Part shown: piece by piece, positions 1 through 8,329 of the stretch
Numbering within the stretch: the first letter of the stretch is position 1
Layout: every line of letters starts with the position of its first letter
NCBI RefSeq assembly: GCF_900199185.1
Contig: NZ_OBMI01000003.1
Location: 124,001-188,000 of the forward strand
DNA: 64,000 bases
Source: Sphingomonas guangdongensis
GTDB lineage: Bacteria; Pseudomonadota; Alphaproteobacteria; Sphingomonadales; Sphingomonadaceae
Direction of reading: 5' to 3'
Made by a program: the position numbers and the translations under genes
The notes under the pieces: model-generated
What the model was told of the DNA's origin: nothing
What the model saw: only the letters and a program-made list of their open reading frames with translations
The model's database searches: none

Positions 1-693
1 AAGCGCGCGCGACAGCTCGCGCTCATGCTCGGCGACGGCGCAGACCGCCTGCGTGGTCTGGACGGTCGCCGCGGCGACGGCAGTCGCGCGCGCCCCCGTG
101 TCGACCGCACGGTCGGCGGTGGCGGCGGCCTGATGCTCGACCGTGTCGGCAACGGCAGCAAGGTCGGCCGCGAGCGATCCGGTCTGCCGCTCGAACCGGG
201 CGACGGCGTCGGCCAGGCGGCGGGCGCGTTCGAGCTCCTGTTGCGTGGCGGTGAGCCGGCGGTCGCTTTCCATTGCCGCGAGCCGGCGATGCGCGATAAC
301 TGCGAACAGCCGGCCGTGCTGCGTCACGATCATCCCCTCCGTGCCATCGACGCGCGCGTAGAGGTCGAGCAAGCCGTCGCGGCCGAGCGCGATCTCGCCG
401 CTTGGACACGGCCTGACGTGTCCGGCGAGGCTGCGGCCGTAGGCGGGATTGCGCATCAGCGCGTGGCCGAACGGGTTGGCCAGCAGCCGGCGCATGTCGC
501 GCTCGAAGATGGCACCGACCGGGCGGCGATCGGGCGTGAGCACCGGCAGCAGGCGGAGGTCGGGATCGTCGCGGAAGCAGTCAACGCCGCCGAGCAGGGT
601 CGCACCCTCATCCAGCCACGGCGGTGCGCGCTCGGCATCGAGCAGCCACGCCGCATCGGAGGGATCGGGAGCGGTGAGCGCGTCGGCGAGCAT
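1..693 (-). CDS. Putative methyl-accepting chemotaxis/signalling protein, N-terminal part (cut by window edge)
   Basis: An open frame of 231 codons runs off the left edge without a stop; only the N-terminus is present. Residues 1-150 form a soluble, globular sensor-like region, including a stretch that reads RLLPVLTPDRRPVGAI and resembles CBS-like regions in alphaproteobacterial signalling proteins. From about residue 145 the protein becomes Ala/Glu/Arg-rich with regular heptads, as expected for the helical coiled-coil of a chemoreceptor signalling domain. No transmembrane segment is visible, so a cytoplasmic receptor is likely. The start is the only ATG before the frame enters the divergent mmsA upstream region. 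The identity is inferred, because the diagnostic signalling tip lies outside the window. Confidence 0.5.
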   Translation of the reverse strand, partial: MLADALTAPDPSDAAWLLDAERAPPWLDEGATLLGGVDCFRDDPDLRLLPVLTPDRRPVGAIFERDMRRLLANPFGHALMRNPAYGRSLAGHVRPCPSGEIALGRDGLLDLYARVDGTEGMIVTQHGRLFAVIAHRRLAAMESDRRLTATQQELERARRLADAVARFERQTGSLAADLAAVADTVEHQAAATADRAVDTGARATAVAAATVQTTQAVCAVAEHERELSRAL

Positions 694-811
694 GGTGCGG
701 ATCGCTATGCCCGGTTGGTTAACAGAGGCTTTGCCGTTGATGACGGCCGCGTGACAAACGTCGGAAAAGCGTCGCTTTCGCGACGAACAGAGCGAAATGG
801 GGAGAGTTCGG

Positions 812-2308
812 GTGCGTGACATCGATCATGTGATCGCAGGCGGTGGCGGATCGGCCGCACGGTTCGGGGAGGTGTTCGACCCGAACACCGGGCAGGTGCA
901 GGCACGCGTGGGGCTCGGCACGGCGGCCGATCTCGACCGGGCGGTGGCGGCGGCGCAAGCCGCGCAGCCGGCCTGGGCGGCGACCAACCCGCAGCGCCGG
1001 GCGCGCGTCTTGTTCCGCTTCAAGGAGCTGGTCGAGTCGAACCTGGACGCGCTCGCCCACCTGCTGTCCTCCGAGCACGGCAAGGTGGTGGCGGACGCGA
1101 AGGGCGACATCCAGCGCGGACTGGAGGTGATCGAGTTCGCCTGCGGCATCCCCCACGTCCTGAAGGGCGAGTACACGCAGGGCGCCGGGCCGGGCATCGA
1201 CGTCTACTCCATGCGTGAGCCGATCGGCATTGGCGCGGGTATAACGCCCTTCAACTTTCCGGCGATGATCCCGCTGTGGATGTCGGGTGTCGCGATCGCG
1301 TGCGGCAACGCGTTCATCCTGAAGCCCTCCGAGCGCGACCCGTCGGTGCCGGTCCGCCTCGCCGAGCTGTTCCGCGAGGCGGGACTGCCCGAGGGCATCC
1401 TCCAGGTCGTCCACGGCGACAAGGAGATGGTCGACGCGATCCTCGACCATCCCGCGATCGGCGCGGTGAGCTTTGTCGGCTCGTCGGACATCGCGCACTA
1501 TGTCTACCAGCGTGGCGTCGCGGCGGGGAAGCGGGTTCAGGCCATGGGCGGGGCCAAGAACCACGGCATCGTCATGCCCGACGCCGACCTGGACCAGGTC
1601 GTCGCCGACCTGTCGGGTGCGGCGTTCGGGAGTGCGGGCGAGCGCTGCATGGCGCTGCCGGTCGTGGTTCCGGTCGGCGACAAGACCGCCGATGCGCTGC
1701 GCGAGAAGCTGCTGCCGGCGATTGCGGCGCTGCGGGTCGGCGTGTCGACCGACGCGGAGGCGCACTATGGCCCGGTCGTAAATGCCCAGCACAGGCAGCG
1801 AGTGGAGAACTGGATCCAGACGGGTGTGGACGAAGGCGCCGAGCTGGTGGTCGATGGCCGTGGCTTCACATTGCAGGGGCACGAGCAGGGTTTCTTCATC
1901 GGCCCGTCGCTGTTCGACCGCGTGACGCCGCAGATGCGGAGCTACCAGGAGGAGATCTTCGGCCCCGTCCTCCAGATCGTCCGCGCGCCCGACTTCGAGA
2001 CGGCGGTTCGGCTGCCCTCCGAGCACCAGTATGGCAACGGCGTCGCGATCTTCACTCGCAACGGCCACGCCGCGCGCGAGTTCGCCGCGCGGGTGAACGT
2101 CGGCATGGTGGGGATCAACGTGCCGATACCGGTGCCGGTCGCCTATCACAGCTTCGGCGGGTGGAAGCGTTCGGGCTTCGGCGACCACAACCAGCACGGG
2201 ATGGAGGGCGTACGCTTCTGGACGCGGGTCAAGACAGTCACGCAGCGCTGGCCGAATGGCGGGGTGGGTGACGGGGGCAACGCCTTCGTCATTCCGACGA
2301 TGGGGTGA
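812..2308 (+). CDS. mmsA: Methylmalonate-semialdehyde dehydrogenase (acylating)
   Basis: This CoA-acylating aldehyde dehydrogenase converts methylmalonate semialdehyde to propionyl-CoA, or malonate semialdehyde to acetyl-CoA, in valine and inositol catabolism. The 498-residue product has the full ALDH fold: the NAD-binding stretch GAGITPFNFPAMIPLWM, the GSAGERCMA motif with catalytic Cys near residue 279, and the EEIFGPVL region. The family usually has about 500 residues. An ATG lies 15 nt upstream at 797, but the GTG at 812 is preceded at good spacing by GGGGAG (799-804), so GTG is preferred. The gene heads a cluster holding the other valine-degradation enzymes, although two unrelated genes and one antisense gene separate it from them. 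Confidence 0.93.
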   Translation: MRDIDHVIAGGGGSAARFGEVFDPNTGQVQARVGLGTAADLDRAVAAAQAAQPAWAATNPQRRARVLFRFKELVESNLDALAHLLSSEHGKVVADAKGDIQRGLEVIEFACGIPHVLKGEYTQGAGPGIDVYSMREPIGIGAGITPFNFPAMIPLWMSGVAIACGNAFILKPSERDPSVPVRLAELFREAGLPEGILQVVHGDKEMVDAILDHPAIGAVSFVGSSDIAHYVYQRGVAAGKRVQAMGGAKNHGIVMPDADLDQVVADLSGAAFGSAGERCMALPVVVPVGDKTADALREKLLPAIAALRVGVSTDAEAHYGPVVNAQHRQRVENWIQTGVDEGAELVVDGRGFTLQGHEQGFFIGPSLFDRVTPQMRSYQEEIFGPVLQIVRAPDFETAVRLPSEHQYGNGVAIFTRNGHAAREFAARVNVGMVGINVPIPVPVAYHSFGGWKRSGFGDHNQHGMEGVRFWTRVKTVTQRWPNGGVGDGGNAFVIPTMG

Positions 2309-2309
2309 C

Positions 2310-2702
2310 CTATCGCAGCAGCGCCAGCAATCGCATGAGCAGCGCGGCCGGCCACATCGGTCCGCTCGCCCGCACCGTGGCGGTGAGCAGGAGGAGCGCG
2401 ATGCCGACGGCTACCGTCAGGATCGCGCGGCCGGTCCCGTCCAGCACTTTCCACATCTGACCCACATGGTCGACGATGGTGAAGAGGAAGACGAAGGCGG
2501 TCAGCCACAGCATGCCCGGGAAGCTGCGGTTGAACAGCTTAAGCAAGCCGACGGATACTGCGAGAGAGATCAGGACGAGGAGCCAGGCCGGGACATAGGC
2601 CGAGAGAGCCCATTGCAGCGCGACGCGGGGAAGGGCGACCATGGCAGCCGCGACCAGCCCCACGCCGAGAATCAGGACGGCGTAGAATAGAAGTACCGAC
2701 AT
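2310..2702 (-). CDS. Small integral membrane protein, unknown function
   Basis: The 130-residue hydrophobic protein has about four predicted transmembrane helices (near residues 1-22, 32-53, 60-80 and 95-115) and few charged residues. I do not recognise a family. The frame is open upstream to 2792, but the N-terminal part would then overlap the divergent gene at 2758. The ATG at 2702 places a hydrophobic helix directly at the N-terminus, as in inner-membrane proteins. It is antisense to, and nearly abuts, the mmsA stop, so the two genes converge tail to tail. Confidence 0.6.
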   Translation of the reverse strand: MSVLLFYAVLILGVGLVAAAMVALPRVALQWALSAYVPAWLLVLISLAVSVGLLKLFNRSFPGMLWLTAFVFLFTIVDHVGQMWKVLDGTGRAILTVAVGIALLLLTATVRASGPMWPAALLMRLLALLR

Positions 2703-2757
2703 CGCCGCGGCAGCGTAGCGGCGACTGGTTGCGAAAGGTTGGACGGGAAGGAACAGG

Positions 2758-3153
2758 ATGAGCGGGACCGATCGCCAGCGAACGCAGAGCACGTCGCCCT
2801 ATGAGGCGAGCATCGGCTTCGCGCGCGCGGTCCGGGTGGGAAGTCGCATCCTCGTGTCCGGCACGGCGCCGGTCGAGGATGACGGTAGCTCGACCGACGG
2901 CGATGCCGAGGCGCAGGCCGAGCGCTGCTTCGCGGTCATCGTTCGCGCGATCGAGCAGTTGGGCGGCGCGGCGGAGGACGTGGTTCGCACCCGCATGCTG
3001 CTGATCGACGCCGCGGACGCCGACGCGGTCGGCCGCGCGCATGGCCGCTGGTTCGCCGACGTGCGCCCGACCGCGACGATGGTGGTGGTCGCGGGCCTGC
3101 TCCGCCCGGAGTGGCGGGTCGAGATCGAAGCGGAAGCGGAGGTGACGGCGTGA
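2758..3153 (+). CDS. Rid family (YjgF/YER057c/UK114) protein
   Basis: The 131-residue protein matches the Rid fold: an N-terminal SPYEASIGFARAVRVGSRILVSGTAP strand pair, the central R-T-R-M-L-L helix region, and the C-terminal VEIEAEA strand. RidA proper deaminates reactive enamine/imine intermediates from PLP enzymes and needs an Arg just before the last strand. In this sequence the equivalent stretch reads VAGLLRPEWRVEIEAEA, with Gly where RidA has that Arg. It is therefore probably another Rid subfamily whose substrate is unknown. It overlaps the next gene by 4 nt (GTGA), so it is co-transcribed with the deacetylase and valine genes. Confidence 0.82.
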   Translation: MSGTDRQRTQSTSPYEASIGFARAVRVGSRILVSGTAPVEDDGSSTDGDAEAQAERCFAVIVRAIEQLGGAAEDVVRTRMLLIDAADADAVGRAHGRWFADVRPTATMVVVAGLLRPEWRVEIEAEAEVTA

Positions 3154-4091
3154 GGTGGCTGCTCGCCCTCCTCGCGCTCCTGAGCGTGCCCGCGGCGGCG
3201 CAGAAGCGGATCGCGCTGACGTTCGACGACGTGCCGCGTGGGAGAGGCGCGTTCCTGTCGCCGGATGAGCGTACCCGGCTGCTGATCGCCGGGCTGCGCC
3301 GGGCCGGCGTGCGACAGGCCGCGTTCTTCGTGAACTCGGGCAAGATGACCGATCCCGCCGCCGACCAGCGCCGCATCAACTCCTATGCTGCGGCGGGGCA
3401 CGTGCTCGCGAACCACAGCGCGACGCACCCGGCGCTCTCGGATGTGACCCCGCAAGCGTACCTCGCCGACATCGATCGCGCCGAGCTGTGGCTCAGGACA
3501 CAGAAGGGGCATCGCGCCTGGTTTCGCTACCCGTATCTGAACGAGGGGCGGAAGGATAAGGCGAAGCGCGACGCCGTGCGTGCGGGGCTCGCCGCACGGG
3601 GGCTCCGCAACGGCTATGTTACCGCGGACGGCTACGACTGGCATCTCGAGGCGCTGGCGGTGAAGGCGGTTGCGGACGGAAAGTCAATCGATCGCGCCGC
3701 TCTACGCAACCTCTATGTCGAGACGCAGGTCGGTGCCGCCGAGTTCGCCGACGCGCTCGCCCGCAAGGCGACCGGAGGGTCGCCCGCGCATGTCCTGCTG
3801 CTGCACGAGACCGACCTCGCCGCGCTCTACATCGGCGATCTCGTGGCGGCGCTGAAGTCGAAGGGCTGGCAGATCGTCACCGCCGATGCCGCCTATGCCG
3901 ATCCGATCGCGGAGGAAGCGACGCGGTACGACACGCCGTCAGCGCAGGGAACGCTGACCGAGATGCTCGCGTGGGCGAAGGGCCTGCCCGCGCCGCGCTG
4001 GTACGAGCGCAACGACGAGGCGCTGCTGACCCGCCTGTTCGACGACCGCGTGCTGCACGCGCCCACACCCACCACGAGTGCCAAGCCATGA
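3150..4091 (+). CDS. Exported polysaccharide deacetylase family protein
   Basis: The 313-residue product begins with a signal peptide ending around VPAAAQ and continues into the NodB-type core: LTFDDVP (catalytic/metal Asp pair), HSATHP (metal His residues), and FRYPYLNEG. A late LLHETD segment contributes the C-terminal catalytic His. This identifies a periplasmic or surface carbohydrate esterase family 4-like hydrolase; the sugar substrate is unknown. The GTG start at 3150 overlaps the upstream stop as GTGA and puts the signal peptide at the N-terminus. The next gene also overlaps by 4 nt. Its presence in a valine operon has no obvious metabolic logic. Confidence 0.82.
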   Translation: MRWLLALLALLSVPAAAQKRIALTFDDVPRGRGAFLSPDERTRLLIAGLRRAGVRQAAFFVNSGKMTDPAADQRRINSYAAAGHVLANHSATHPALSDVTPQAYLADIDRAELWLRTQKGHRAWFRYPYLNEGRKDKAKRDAVRAGLAARGLRNGYVTADGYDWHLEALAVKAVADGKSIDRAALRNLYVETQVGAAEFADALARKATGGSPAHVLLLHETDLAALYIGDLVAALKSKGWQIVTADAAYADPIAEEATRYDTPSAQGTLTEMLAWAKGLPAPRWYERNDEALLTRLFDDRVLHAPTPTTSAKP

Positions 4092-5233
4092 CCGACCAGT
4101 TCGACCTGACCGACGACCAGCGCGAGGTGCAGGAACTCGCGCGGCGCTTCACCGCCGACCGGATCACGCCCTTCGCCGCCGAGTGGGACGAGCGGAGCCA
4201 CTATCCGGTGGATGTCTGGAAGGCGGCGGGCGAGCTCGGCTTCGGCGCGATCTACGTGAGCGAAGACGCGGGCGGGATCGGGCTCGGACGGCTGGAGGCG
4301 GCGCTGATCATGGAGGCGATGGCCTACGGCTGCCCCGCCACCTCCGCCTTCATCTCGATCCACAACATGGCGGTGTGGATGATCGAGCGATTCGGCGGCG
4401 CGGAGCTCAAGGCCCGCTTCCTGCCCGAACTGGTCACGATGGCGAAGATCGGCAGCTACTGCCTGACCGAGCCGGGGTCGGGCTCCGACGCCGCGGCGCT
4501 GAAGGCGACCGCGCGGCGTGACGGCGACCACTACGTCCTTAACGGCACCAAGCAGTTCATCTCGGGTGCCGGCTACAACGACGTCTACGTCTGCATGGTC
4601 CGCACGGGGGAGGAGAAGTCGCGCGGCATCAGCTGCATCGTGTTGGAGAAGGATACGCCCGGCCTGTCGTTCGGTGCGCCGGAGAAGAAGCTCGGGTGGA
4701 ATGCGTCACCGACCGCGCAGGTGATCTTCGAGGACTGCCGCGTGCCCGCCACCAACCTGGTCGGCGCGGAAGGTGAGGGCTTCCGGATCGCGATGTCGGG
4801 GCTGGACGGCGGGCGGCTCAACATCGGCGCCTGCTCGCTGGGCGGGGCGCAGCGGTGCCTGGACGAGTCGATCCGGTATACGAAGGAGCGGCAGCAGTTC
4901 GGGCAGCCGGTTGCCGAGTTCCAGAACACGCAGTTCACGCTCGCCGATATGGCGACCGACCTGGAAGCGGCGCGCGCGCTGCTCTATCTGGCGGCGGCGA
5001 AGGTGAACGCGAACGCGCCCGACAAGTCGCGCTTCTCGGCAATGGCGAAGCGGCTGGCGACCGACAATGGTTCGAGCATCGTCGATCGCGCGCTGCAGCT
5101 GCACGGCGGCTACGGCTACCTGCGCGACTACCCGATCGAGCGGTTCTGGCGCGACCTGCGCGTCCACTCGATTCTGGAAGGGACGAACCAGGTTATGCGG
5201 ATGATCGTCGGGCGCGAGCTGGTGCGGCAATGA
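4088..5233 (+). CDS. Acyl-CoA dehydrogenase, probable isobutyryl-CoA dehydrogenase
   Basis: The 381-residue flavoprotein has all acyl-CoA dehydrogenase landmarks: YCLTEPGSGSD, FISGAGYNDVYV, the FAD-contacting QFGQPVAEFQ region, QLHGGYGYLRDYPIER, and ILEGTNQVMR with the catalytic base Glu near residue 364. Position between Rid/deacetylase and 3-hydroxyisobutyryl-CoA hydrolase indicates the ACAD8-like step of valine catabolism (isobutyryl-CoA to methacrylyl-CoA). The substrate is inferred from context; a 2-methylbutyryl-CoA or short-chain activity cannot be excluded. The ATG at 4088 overlaps the upstream stop (ATGA), and the gene overlaps the next by 4 nt. Confidence 0.9.
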   Translation: MTDQFDLTDDQREVQELARRFTADRITPFAAEWDERSHYPVDVWKAAGELGFGAIYVSEDAGGIGLGRLEAALIMEAMAYGCPATSAFISIHNMAVWMIERFGGAELKARFLPELVTMAKIGSYCLTEPGSGSDAAALKATARRDGDHYVLNGTKQFISGAGYNDVYVCMVRTGEEKSRGISCIVLEKDTPGLSFGAPEKKLGWNASPTAQVIFEDCRVPATNLVGAEGEGFRIAMSGLDGGRLNIGACSLGGAQRCLDESIRYTKERQQFGQPVAEFQNTQFTLADMATDLEAARALLYLAAAKVNANAPDKSRFSAMAKRLATDNGSSIVDRALQLHGGYGYLRDYPIERFWRDLRVHSILEGTNQVMRMIVGRELVRQ

Positions 5234-6273
5234 CCGACGAGGTGTTGATCGAGGTCGAGGGCAAGATCGGGCGCATTCGGCTGAACCGGCCTAGGGCGCT
5301 CCATGCGCTGACTATGGACATGTGCCGTGCGATGCTCGCGGCAGTGCAGGCGTGGCGCGAGGAGACGAGCGTCGAGACGATCATCATCGACCATGCGGAG
5401 GGCCGCGGCTTCTGCGCCGGGGGTGACATTCGCGCGATCGCCGACAGCGCGCGGGGTGACGCGCGTCACGCGCGCGACTTCTTCCGCGTGGAATATCAAC
5501 TAAACCACGCGCTGTTCACCTGCGCAAAGCCGATCGTCGCGGTCATGGACGGCATCGTGATGGGGGGCGGCGTCGGCATCTCCGCACCCGCTCGGTTCCG
5601 AGTGGCGACGGAGAACACGCGCTTCGCCATGCCCGAGACGGGGATCGGGCTGTTCCCCGACGTTGGCGGCGGCTGGTACCTGTCGCGCCTGCCGGGGCGG
5701 ATGGGGGAGTATCTGGGGCTGACTGGCCACCGGCTGAACGGGGCGGAGTGCGTCGCGCTCGGGCTGGCGACCCACTACGTCGCGAGCGACGAGGTTCCCG
5801 GTCTGAGGCATCAGCTTGCCGAGCGTCCGAGTGAGATCGAGTCGATCCTCGACGGCTTGGCGACTCCCATCGGTGAGGCGTCCGTCCTCGCGCATCAGGC
5901 CGACATCGATCGCCTGTTCGCCGGCGAGACGGTCGAGGACATCATGGCCGCGCTGGCGGCGGACGGAAGCGCGTGGGCGGCGGAGCAGCAGGCGGTGCTC
6001 GCCGCCAAGTCGCCGCAGTCGCTGAAGGTTTCGCTGCGCGTCGTGCGCGAGGGCCGCGGCCGCGCGACCTTCGAAGACGAAATGGCGGCCGAGTACGGCG
6101 TCGTCTGCCACGTCGTCCAGCGCCTCGACTTCGTCGAGGGCGTCCGCGCGCTGATCGTCGACAAGGACAACCAGCCGCGCTGGGACCCGTCGACGCTGGA
6201 AGCGGTCAGCGAGCACCTGATCGACCGCATCTTCGAACCCCTGCCTGCTTCCGAGGAGTGGACCCCCGCATGA
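5230..6273 (+). CDS. 3-hydroxyisobutyryl-CoA hydrolase
   Basis: This 347-residue crotonase-superfamily enzyme hydrolyses 3-hydroxyisobutyryl-CoA to free 3-hydroxyisobutyrate, the substrate of MmsB. Landmarks are the first oxyanion segment [13 protein letters not shown], the second segment [12 protein letters not shown], and [17 protein letters not shown], whose Glu and Asp are characteristic of HIBCH rather than of hydratases. The C-terminal 100 residues carry the family's extra helical region ([15 protein letters not shown]). The ATG overlaps the upstream stop and the downstream start by 4 nt each, so translational coupling along the operon is likely. Confidence 0.93.
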   Translation: MTDEVLIEVEGKIGRIRLNRPRALHALTMDMCRAMLAAVQAWREETSVETIIIDHAEGRGFCAGGDIRAIADSARGDARHARDFFRVEYQLNHALFTCAKPIVAVMDGIVMGGGVGISAPARFRVATENTRFAMPETGIGLFPDVGGGWYLSRLPGRMGEYLGLTGHRLNGAECVALGLATHYVASDEVPGLRHQLAERPSEIESILDGLATPIGEASVLAHQADIDRLFAGETVEDIMAALAADGSAWAAEQQAVLAAKSPQSLKVSLRVVREGRGRATFEDEMAAEYGVVCHVVQRLDFVEGVRALIVDKDNQPRWDPSTLEAVSEHLIDRIFEPLPASEEWTPA

Positions 6274-7040
6274 CCGAGACCCTCATCGTCGAACGGCGCG
6301 ACGCCGTGACGCTGGTGACGCTTAATCGCCCCAAGGCGCTAAACGCGCTGAACAGCCAGGTGCTTGCCGAACTGCTGGAGGTGACCCGCGCCTACGATGC
6401 GGACGCGGGTCAGGGCTGCATGGTCATCACCGGCAGCGAGAAGGCGTTCGCCGCCGGCGCCGACATCAAGGAGATGCAGGCGCAAGGCTTTGCGGACATG
6501 TATTCCCACGACTTCTTCGCCGGCTGGGATGCGTTCACCCGCACCCGCAAGCCGATCATCGCGGCTGTCGCCGGTTACGCGCTGGGCGGCGGCTGCGAGC
6601 TCGCGATGATGTGCGACTTCATCCTGGCGGCGGACACGGCGAAGTTCGGTCAGCCCGAGATCAAGCTGGCGGTGACGCCTGGCATGGGTGGGTCGCAGCG
6701 GCTCGCTCACGCTGTCGGCAAGGCGAAGGCGATGGAGATGTGCTTGACCGGCCGGATGATGGACGCGGCCGAAGCCGAACGCGCCGGTTTGGTCAGCCGC
6801 GTCGTGCCCGCCGGCGAGCTGGTCGAGGAAGCGGTAAAGACCGCCGCCACGGTCGCTGCGATGGCGCCGCTGGCGGTCAAGGCCAACAAGGAGATGGTCA
6901 ACGCCGCATTCGACATGGGGCTGACGCAGGGCGTGCAGTTTGAACGCCGCCTGTTCCACGCCCTGTTCGGGACCGAGGACCAGAACGAGGGCATGGCGGC
7001 ATTCGTCGAGAAGCGTGCCGGAAAGTGGACGGGGCGCTAG
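6270..7040 (+). CDS. Enoyl-CoA hydratase
   Basis: The 256-residue crotonase-fold enzyme should hydrate methacrylyl-CoA to 3-hydroxyisobutyryl-CoA, the step between its two upstream neighbours. Both catalytic Glu residues of true hydratases are visible, in [12 protein letters not shown] and in FGQPEIKL. The oxyanion segment [11 protein letters not shown] and the C-terminal [12 protein letters not shown] region are also present. The start overlaps the upstream stop as ATGA. The general short-chain enoyl-CoA hydratase annotation is secure; the methacrylyl-CoA substrate is inferred from gene order. Confidence 0.92.
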   Translation: MTETLIVERRDAVTLVTLNRPKALNALNSQVLAELLEVTRAYDADAGQGCMVITGSEKAFAAGADIKEMQAQGFADMYSHDFFAGWDAFTRTRKPIIAAVAGYALGGGCELAMMCDFILAADTAKFGQPEIKLAVTPGMGGSQRLAHAVGKAKAMEMCLTGRMMDAAEAERAGLVSRVVPAGELVEEAVKTAATVAAMAPLAVKANKEMVNAAFDMGLTQGVQFERRLFHALFGTEDQNEGMAAFVEKRAGKWTGR

Positions 7041-7044
7041 CGAC

Positions 7045-7146
7045 ATGGAGGATACTGCCCCCACACTGTTTTTGCGCGGCATCCTGATCGGAGGCGCGAT
7101 CCTGGGCCTGATTGGCAGGTTGGTAAGCAGCAGGCGGGGTGGGTGA
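7045..7146 (+). CDS. Very small predicted membrane protein
   Basis: A 33-codon ORF starts 4 nt after the hydratase stop and encodes one hydrophobic helix (LFLRGILIGGAILGLIGRLV) followed by a basic SSRRGG tail. No good Shine-Dalgarno is seen, so expression would depend on coupling to the hydratase gene. It overlaps the next small ORF by 4 nt. I do not recognise it. The overlap pattern and the transmembrane-plus-basic-tail layout support it, but its size leaves doubt. Confidence 0.4.
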   Translation: MEDTAPTLFLRGILIGGAILGLIGRLVSSRRGG

Positions 7147-7343
7147 TCGTCTTGGCCGTGTCGCTGCTTCTGACTGGCGCGGTTACCTTGATCAGCGCGC
7201 TTGATGCGGTGCCGATCTGGAGCCCTGGCTTCCTCACAATCGCCGTAGCTTGCGGGGTTCTATCGCTGATGACCGCGCCCGCCGGTACGGCAGTGGGTGC
7301 GATCATCCTCAAGTGGCGGCGTTCACGCAATACGGAGTATTGA
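7143..7343 (+). CDS. Small two-helix membrane protein, unknown function
   Basis: The 66-residue ORF starts at GTG within a GTGA overlap with the preceding tiny ORF and ends 1 nt before the mmsB start. It has two hydrophobic segments (residues 2-20 and 28-58) and a basic C-terminus (LKWRRSRNTEY). No family is recognised. Tight packing between two valine-catabolism genes argues for co-expression; a role in that pathway is not indicated by the sequence. Confidence 0.5.
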   Translation: MIVLAVSLLLTGAVTLISALDAVPIWSPGFLTIAVACGVLSLMTAPAGTAVGAIILKWRRSRNTEY

Positions 7344-7344
7344 C

Positions 7345-8226
7345 ATGGCACGGGTGGCGGTGATCGGCCTCGGCAACATGGGCGGCGGAATGGCGGCCAA
7401 CCTGGCAGAGGCTGGGCACGACGTGCGCGCGTTCGACCTGTCGGCGGAAGCGCTGGAGCGCGCCAGAAGTGCAGGCTGCCTGCCCGCCGGGAGCGCGGCG
7501 GCGGCGTGCGAGGGCGTGGAAGCGGTGATAACCATGCTGCCCGCCGGGCGGCACGTGGAGGCGGTCTACACCGGCGAGGTGCTGGGTGCGGCGCCCTTAT
7601 CCGCGATCCTGATCGACTCCTCGACGATAGACGTCGCGACCGCGCGCGGGGTGGGAGAGCTGGCGAGTGCGGCCGGCTACACCATGGTCGACGCGCCCGT
7701 GTCCGGCGGCATCGCGGCGGCTGCGGCGGGGACGCTCACCTTCATGGTCGGCGGCTCGGCGGCGGGGTTTGCGCGCGCCGAGCCGTTCCTGACCGACATG
7801 GGCAAGGCGGTGATCCACGCGGGGGCGAGCGGCAGCGGACAGGCGGCAAAGGTGTGCAACAACCTGCTGCTCGCCTCCTCCATGATCGCGACGTGCGAGG
7901 CGCTGACGCTGGCGGCGAAGCTCGGGCTCGATCCGCAGAAGTTCTACGACATCGCGAGCGTCAGCACGGGATCGTGCTGGTCGCTCAACGCCTACGCGCC
8001 GCTGCCGGGCGTCGGGCCCGTGACGCCGGCCGACAACGATTATCAGGGCGGCTTCGCGAGCGCGCTGATGCTGAAGGACTTGCGCCTCGCGCTCGACGCG
8101 GCGGCGAGCGTCGATGCCGACACGCCGCTGGGGGCCAGGGCGACCGAGCTCTACGACAGCTTTGTGGAGGCGGGGAACGGCGCGGTCGATTTTTCCGGGA
8201 TCATCCGGATGCTGGATCGGCATTGA
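7345..8226 (+). CDS. mmsB: 3-hydroxyisobutyrate dehydrogenase
   Basis: This 293-residue NAD-dependent beta-hydroxyacid dehydrogenase oxidises 3-hydroxyisobutyrate to methylmalonate semialdehyde, feeding MmsA. The N-terminal dinucleotide-binding motif is GLGNMGGGMA (residues 8-17); the substrate signature DAPVSGGIAAAAAGTL starts at 117; and the catalytic Lys is residue 169 in GQAAKVCNN. Length matches the family. It is the last gene of the valine cluster; a palindromic repeat follows immediately and may act as a transcript 3' end. Confidence 0.94.
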   Translation: MARVAVIGLGNMGGGMAANLAEAGHDVRAFDLSAEALERARSAGCLPAGSAAAACEGVEAVITMLPAGRHVEAVYTGEVLGAAPLSAILIDSSTIDVATARGVGELASAAGYTMVDAPVSGGIAAAAAGTLTFMVGGSAAGFARAEPFLTDMGKAVIHAGASGSGQAAKVCNNLLLASSMIATCEALTLAAKLGLDPQKFYDIASVSTGSCWSLNAYAPLPGVGPVTPADNDYQGGFASALMLKDLRLALDAAASVDADTPLGARATELYDSFVEAGNGAVDFSGIIRMLDRH

Positions 8227-8228
8227 TC

Positions 8229-8327
8229 GTCATGCCAGCGGAGGCTGGCATCCATGTCTGTTTCGCTCGCGCGCTAGGTCAGCCTATCTCACCAGCAGAC
8301 ATGGACGCCAGCCGTGTTTGGGGTGAC
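8229..8327. repeat. Intergenic palindromic repeat, family A copy 1
   Basis: A 99-bp imperfect inverted repeat fills the gap between convergent mmsB and the phosphatase gene. Its left arm begins GTCATGCCAGCGGAGG and its right arm ends in GGGGTGAC. It shares its outer arms and the CATCCATG/CAGACATGGA inner arms with the element at 30332-30429, and more distantly with the copies near 37.6 kb and 59.3 kb. These would fold into long hairpins in RNA and are probably non-autonomous, REP-like elements. Confidence 0.75.
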
Positions 8328-8329
8328 GG

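Noticed and set aside
770..785. CGTCGC/GCGACG hairpin before mmsA as a riboswitch or terminator
   Set aside because: It is only a 6-bp stem with no U-run or conserved features; such stems are frequent at this GC content.
719..2197. Long open frame (492 codons) on the minus strand opposite mmsA
   Set aside because: It is the high-GC antisense shadow of a clear aldehyde dehydrogenase gene; the translation is Arg/His-rich without any domain.
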